Source of the DNA: Epiperipatus broadwayi | Lineage: Eukaryota; Onychophora; Udeonychophora; Euonychophora; Peripatidae | NCBI GenBank assembly: GCA_028023455.1 | Contig: JAQFVV010006313.1 | Location: 725,519 to 789,518 of the forward strand | Length of the DNA: 64,000 bases | Direction of reading: 5' to 3' | Shown: positions 62,217 to 64,000 of the stretch, piece by piece | Position numbering within the stretch: position 1 is the first letter of the stretch | How the letters are laid out: each line of letters begins with the position of its first letter | The notes under the pieces: model-generated | The model's input: the letters and a program-made list of their open reading frames with translations, nothing else | What the model was told of the DNA's origin: nothing | Database searches by the model: none | Made by a program: the position numbers and the translations under genes

Positions 62217-62248
<32 letters not shown>
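62148..62248. repeat. (TA)n microsatellite within ~30-bp inverted arms
   Basis: Left arm from 62148: AGCCTTCACACTAATATTTA then ACAATA. After the TA run the right arm reads TATTGTTAAATATTAGTATG then ATAGGCT, ending at 62218: its reverse complement with small differences. A second TA run follows to 62248. Confidence 0.93.
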
Positions 62249-62253
<5 letters not shown>

Positions 62254-64000
62254 TATTTATTCAACTGTCACAAATAAGACAAAATATTTATATGAACAAT
62301 AATATTTTGTTAATGTTTACTCATAGGCAAGCTATATCAATCCAGGATTTGAAAAAAATGCACTCATTAAGCACTCAAAATATATTTCACTTTCACCTTA
62401 ATAAGTTGTTAATAATATAATTAATATGGCCAGTGATATCTTACAAATATCAAAAACAATTTAATATCATCCCAAAAATTTTTTAAGTATCTGTGTAAGA
62501 TTTACACCTATCTTGGGTGTTAGTGGTTTAAATTTGAGCTCCACATTGGATGCCAAAAACTATAACAGTATAAATGAAACAGGTAGAAGTGTGATGCTCA
62601 AAAGTCATAAATTATTAAATATTAATTAAATCCAAAATTGTAACATATTCAAATAATTTAAATAAAAAAACTTTATACATGTAGTTACTCAAGTCCCTTA
62701 TCTACATCAGTATTATCTTAAAATAGATATGTAATAATAAATAATGAAAACTCTTATGGATGTAATAAAAATTTAAAAATAATGGTTTAATTATTAATTA
62801 GTTAAAATGGGTTTCAAATGACAATGTTTATGGAATCTTAGTTTAACTTTATTTATTTATGTTCTGTTTAATATATTTGTAATTATTGTCCTTTGATTAA
62901 TTAAAGTAAGTAAAATTCTGGATCTTGATTTTAATAAATAATAAGAATAATTTATTTACATCAGATAATAACAAATAAAAATGAATTTAATGAAATACCA
63001 AGGAATAAACTAAATATGCAATAATTATATAAATGTTAATACTAATAGTATTGTTAAACAGACTTAATTTTTATAACCAGAGTAAAATCTATATTTATAT
63101 TTATTTCTCAAGCACATGAAATTTATAAGAACTCACAATATATTATGATTTATAATTATAGCAATACAAATAAAATCTAAATAAATTATTCAAACAAAAT
63201 TTAAGTGTTGGTTAATTACATTTTTGAATAATTATTATCATTTTCCTCTATTTGAGTACATCTAAAAAGTTATTCTTCAATAAACATATATGCATCAAAT
63301 GTCTCTTCAAGCAAAAACATAATAAAATTTAAAATGAAATAAGTATTGGTAAAAATGATGAGATATTCAATATCCATCATATAGATGCATTTTAAACTCC
63401 ATAATTTTTCAGGCTATCCAATTTTTATACAAAATTAATGAACAAACATATTATTTAAAAATGCATTCTCATAAGATCAGTAATATAATTTTATCCAAGA
63501 ATGTTTAGTATTTTAATTCACATTTGGAGAGTTATCACAAGGTACTCTTCTGAAGCATAGGTCTTTTTAGCAACTTGTATATAAAATATAACAAACTATT
63601 AAATATTAATCTCCAACGAATTTATCTGACCTCATTCTTGTAATTTTCTTTACAGAGTAATGTTTATTCAATCTGTTATGAGACAGTATAATCATCAAAG
63701 ACTGGAATATATTTCAACACTATATGAATTTATTAAAGGACTTGACAACATACATATGTTGAGATATAATAATAGGATAGTAAAAAGTTTACATTTTGAC
63801 TTTGTGCAATACATAATTATCCAATATTTTAAGCATTGATATTGTATCTTAATTTTCCTAATAATATTATTGTTATTATCCATAGGCTTTCATATTGCTC
63901 TTCAGGTACATACATATATATTTATTTAAATGCAAATTTTGAAATTTTCAATAAAAGCAACATAAAATTTTCAAAATGCAGTATTAACTGAATTTTTATT
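62249..64000. other. AT-rich non-coding stretch
   Basis: No gene or repeat recognised up to the end of the window. The frame at 63695-63883 on the minus strand has no motif. Confidence 0.5.

Overview
The window looks like non-coding nuclear DNA from an animal with a very AT-rich genome (by eye roughly a quarter G+C or less). The evidence is huge (TA)n, (AAT)n and (CTT)n microsatellites, Penelope-like (PLE) retroelement remains with a GIY-YIG endonuclease domain, TTAA-flanked piggyBac-type elements, mariner-like and foldback MITEs, and hammerhead-ribozyme repeats. All of these are typical of invertebrate metazoan genomes. I cannot assign a phylum: cnidarians, molluscs, flatworms and AT-rich arthropods all remain possible. 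I found no convincing intact host gene, tRNA, rRNA or CRISPR. Nearly all long open frames are translated microsatellites (poly-Tyr, poly-Ile, poly-Leu, poly-Asn, Ile-Tyr runs) or fragments of dead transposons.

Layout. 1-1.4 kb: AT-rich DNA with an AAT microsatellite. 1.42-3.59 kb: one copy of a ~2-kb dispersed repeat, minus strand; the second copy is at 39.47-41.34 kb, plus strand. 5.5-8.7 kb: large microsatellites separated by diverged tandem repeats. 8.8-10.4 kb: a decayed gag-like ORF1 with a CCHC zinc knuckle that has lost its first Cys. 15.85-16.2 kb: two tRNA-SINE-like copies. 18.77-19.52 and 33.57-34.31 kb: two nearly identical ~746-bp non-autonomous piggyBac-like elements. 19.65-21.44 kb: a ~0.8-0.9 kb head-to-head inverted pair of PLE 3' ends. 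23.09-24.06 kb: a second, different PLE remnant with an RT YMDD box and a GIY-YIG domain. 29.6-30.2 kb: TA, CTT and ATT arrays. 35.74 kb: a single hammerhead unit. 37.85-39.24 kb: a TIR-flanked element with a transposase-like exon. 46.96-47.41 kb: a mariner-like MITE. 51-55.6 kb: further repeat-derived sequence. 56.95-57.18 kb: a foldback element. 58.68-59.41 kb: a tandem dimer of 414-bp hammerhead units.

The most interesting content is the set of three hammerhead motifs, two of them in a head-to-tail tandem with a 414-bp period. This is the architecture of animal retrozymes (small non-autonomous elements moved through circular RNA), and it sits in a window that also holds PLE remains, the retroelement class known to carry hammerheads. 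A second recurrent pattern is that many (TA)n tracts have the form flank-(TA)n-reverse-complement-of-flank-(TA)m, suggesting inverted templated copying at TA arrays.
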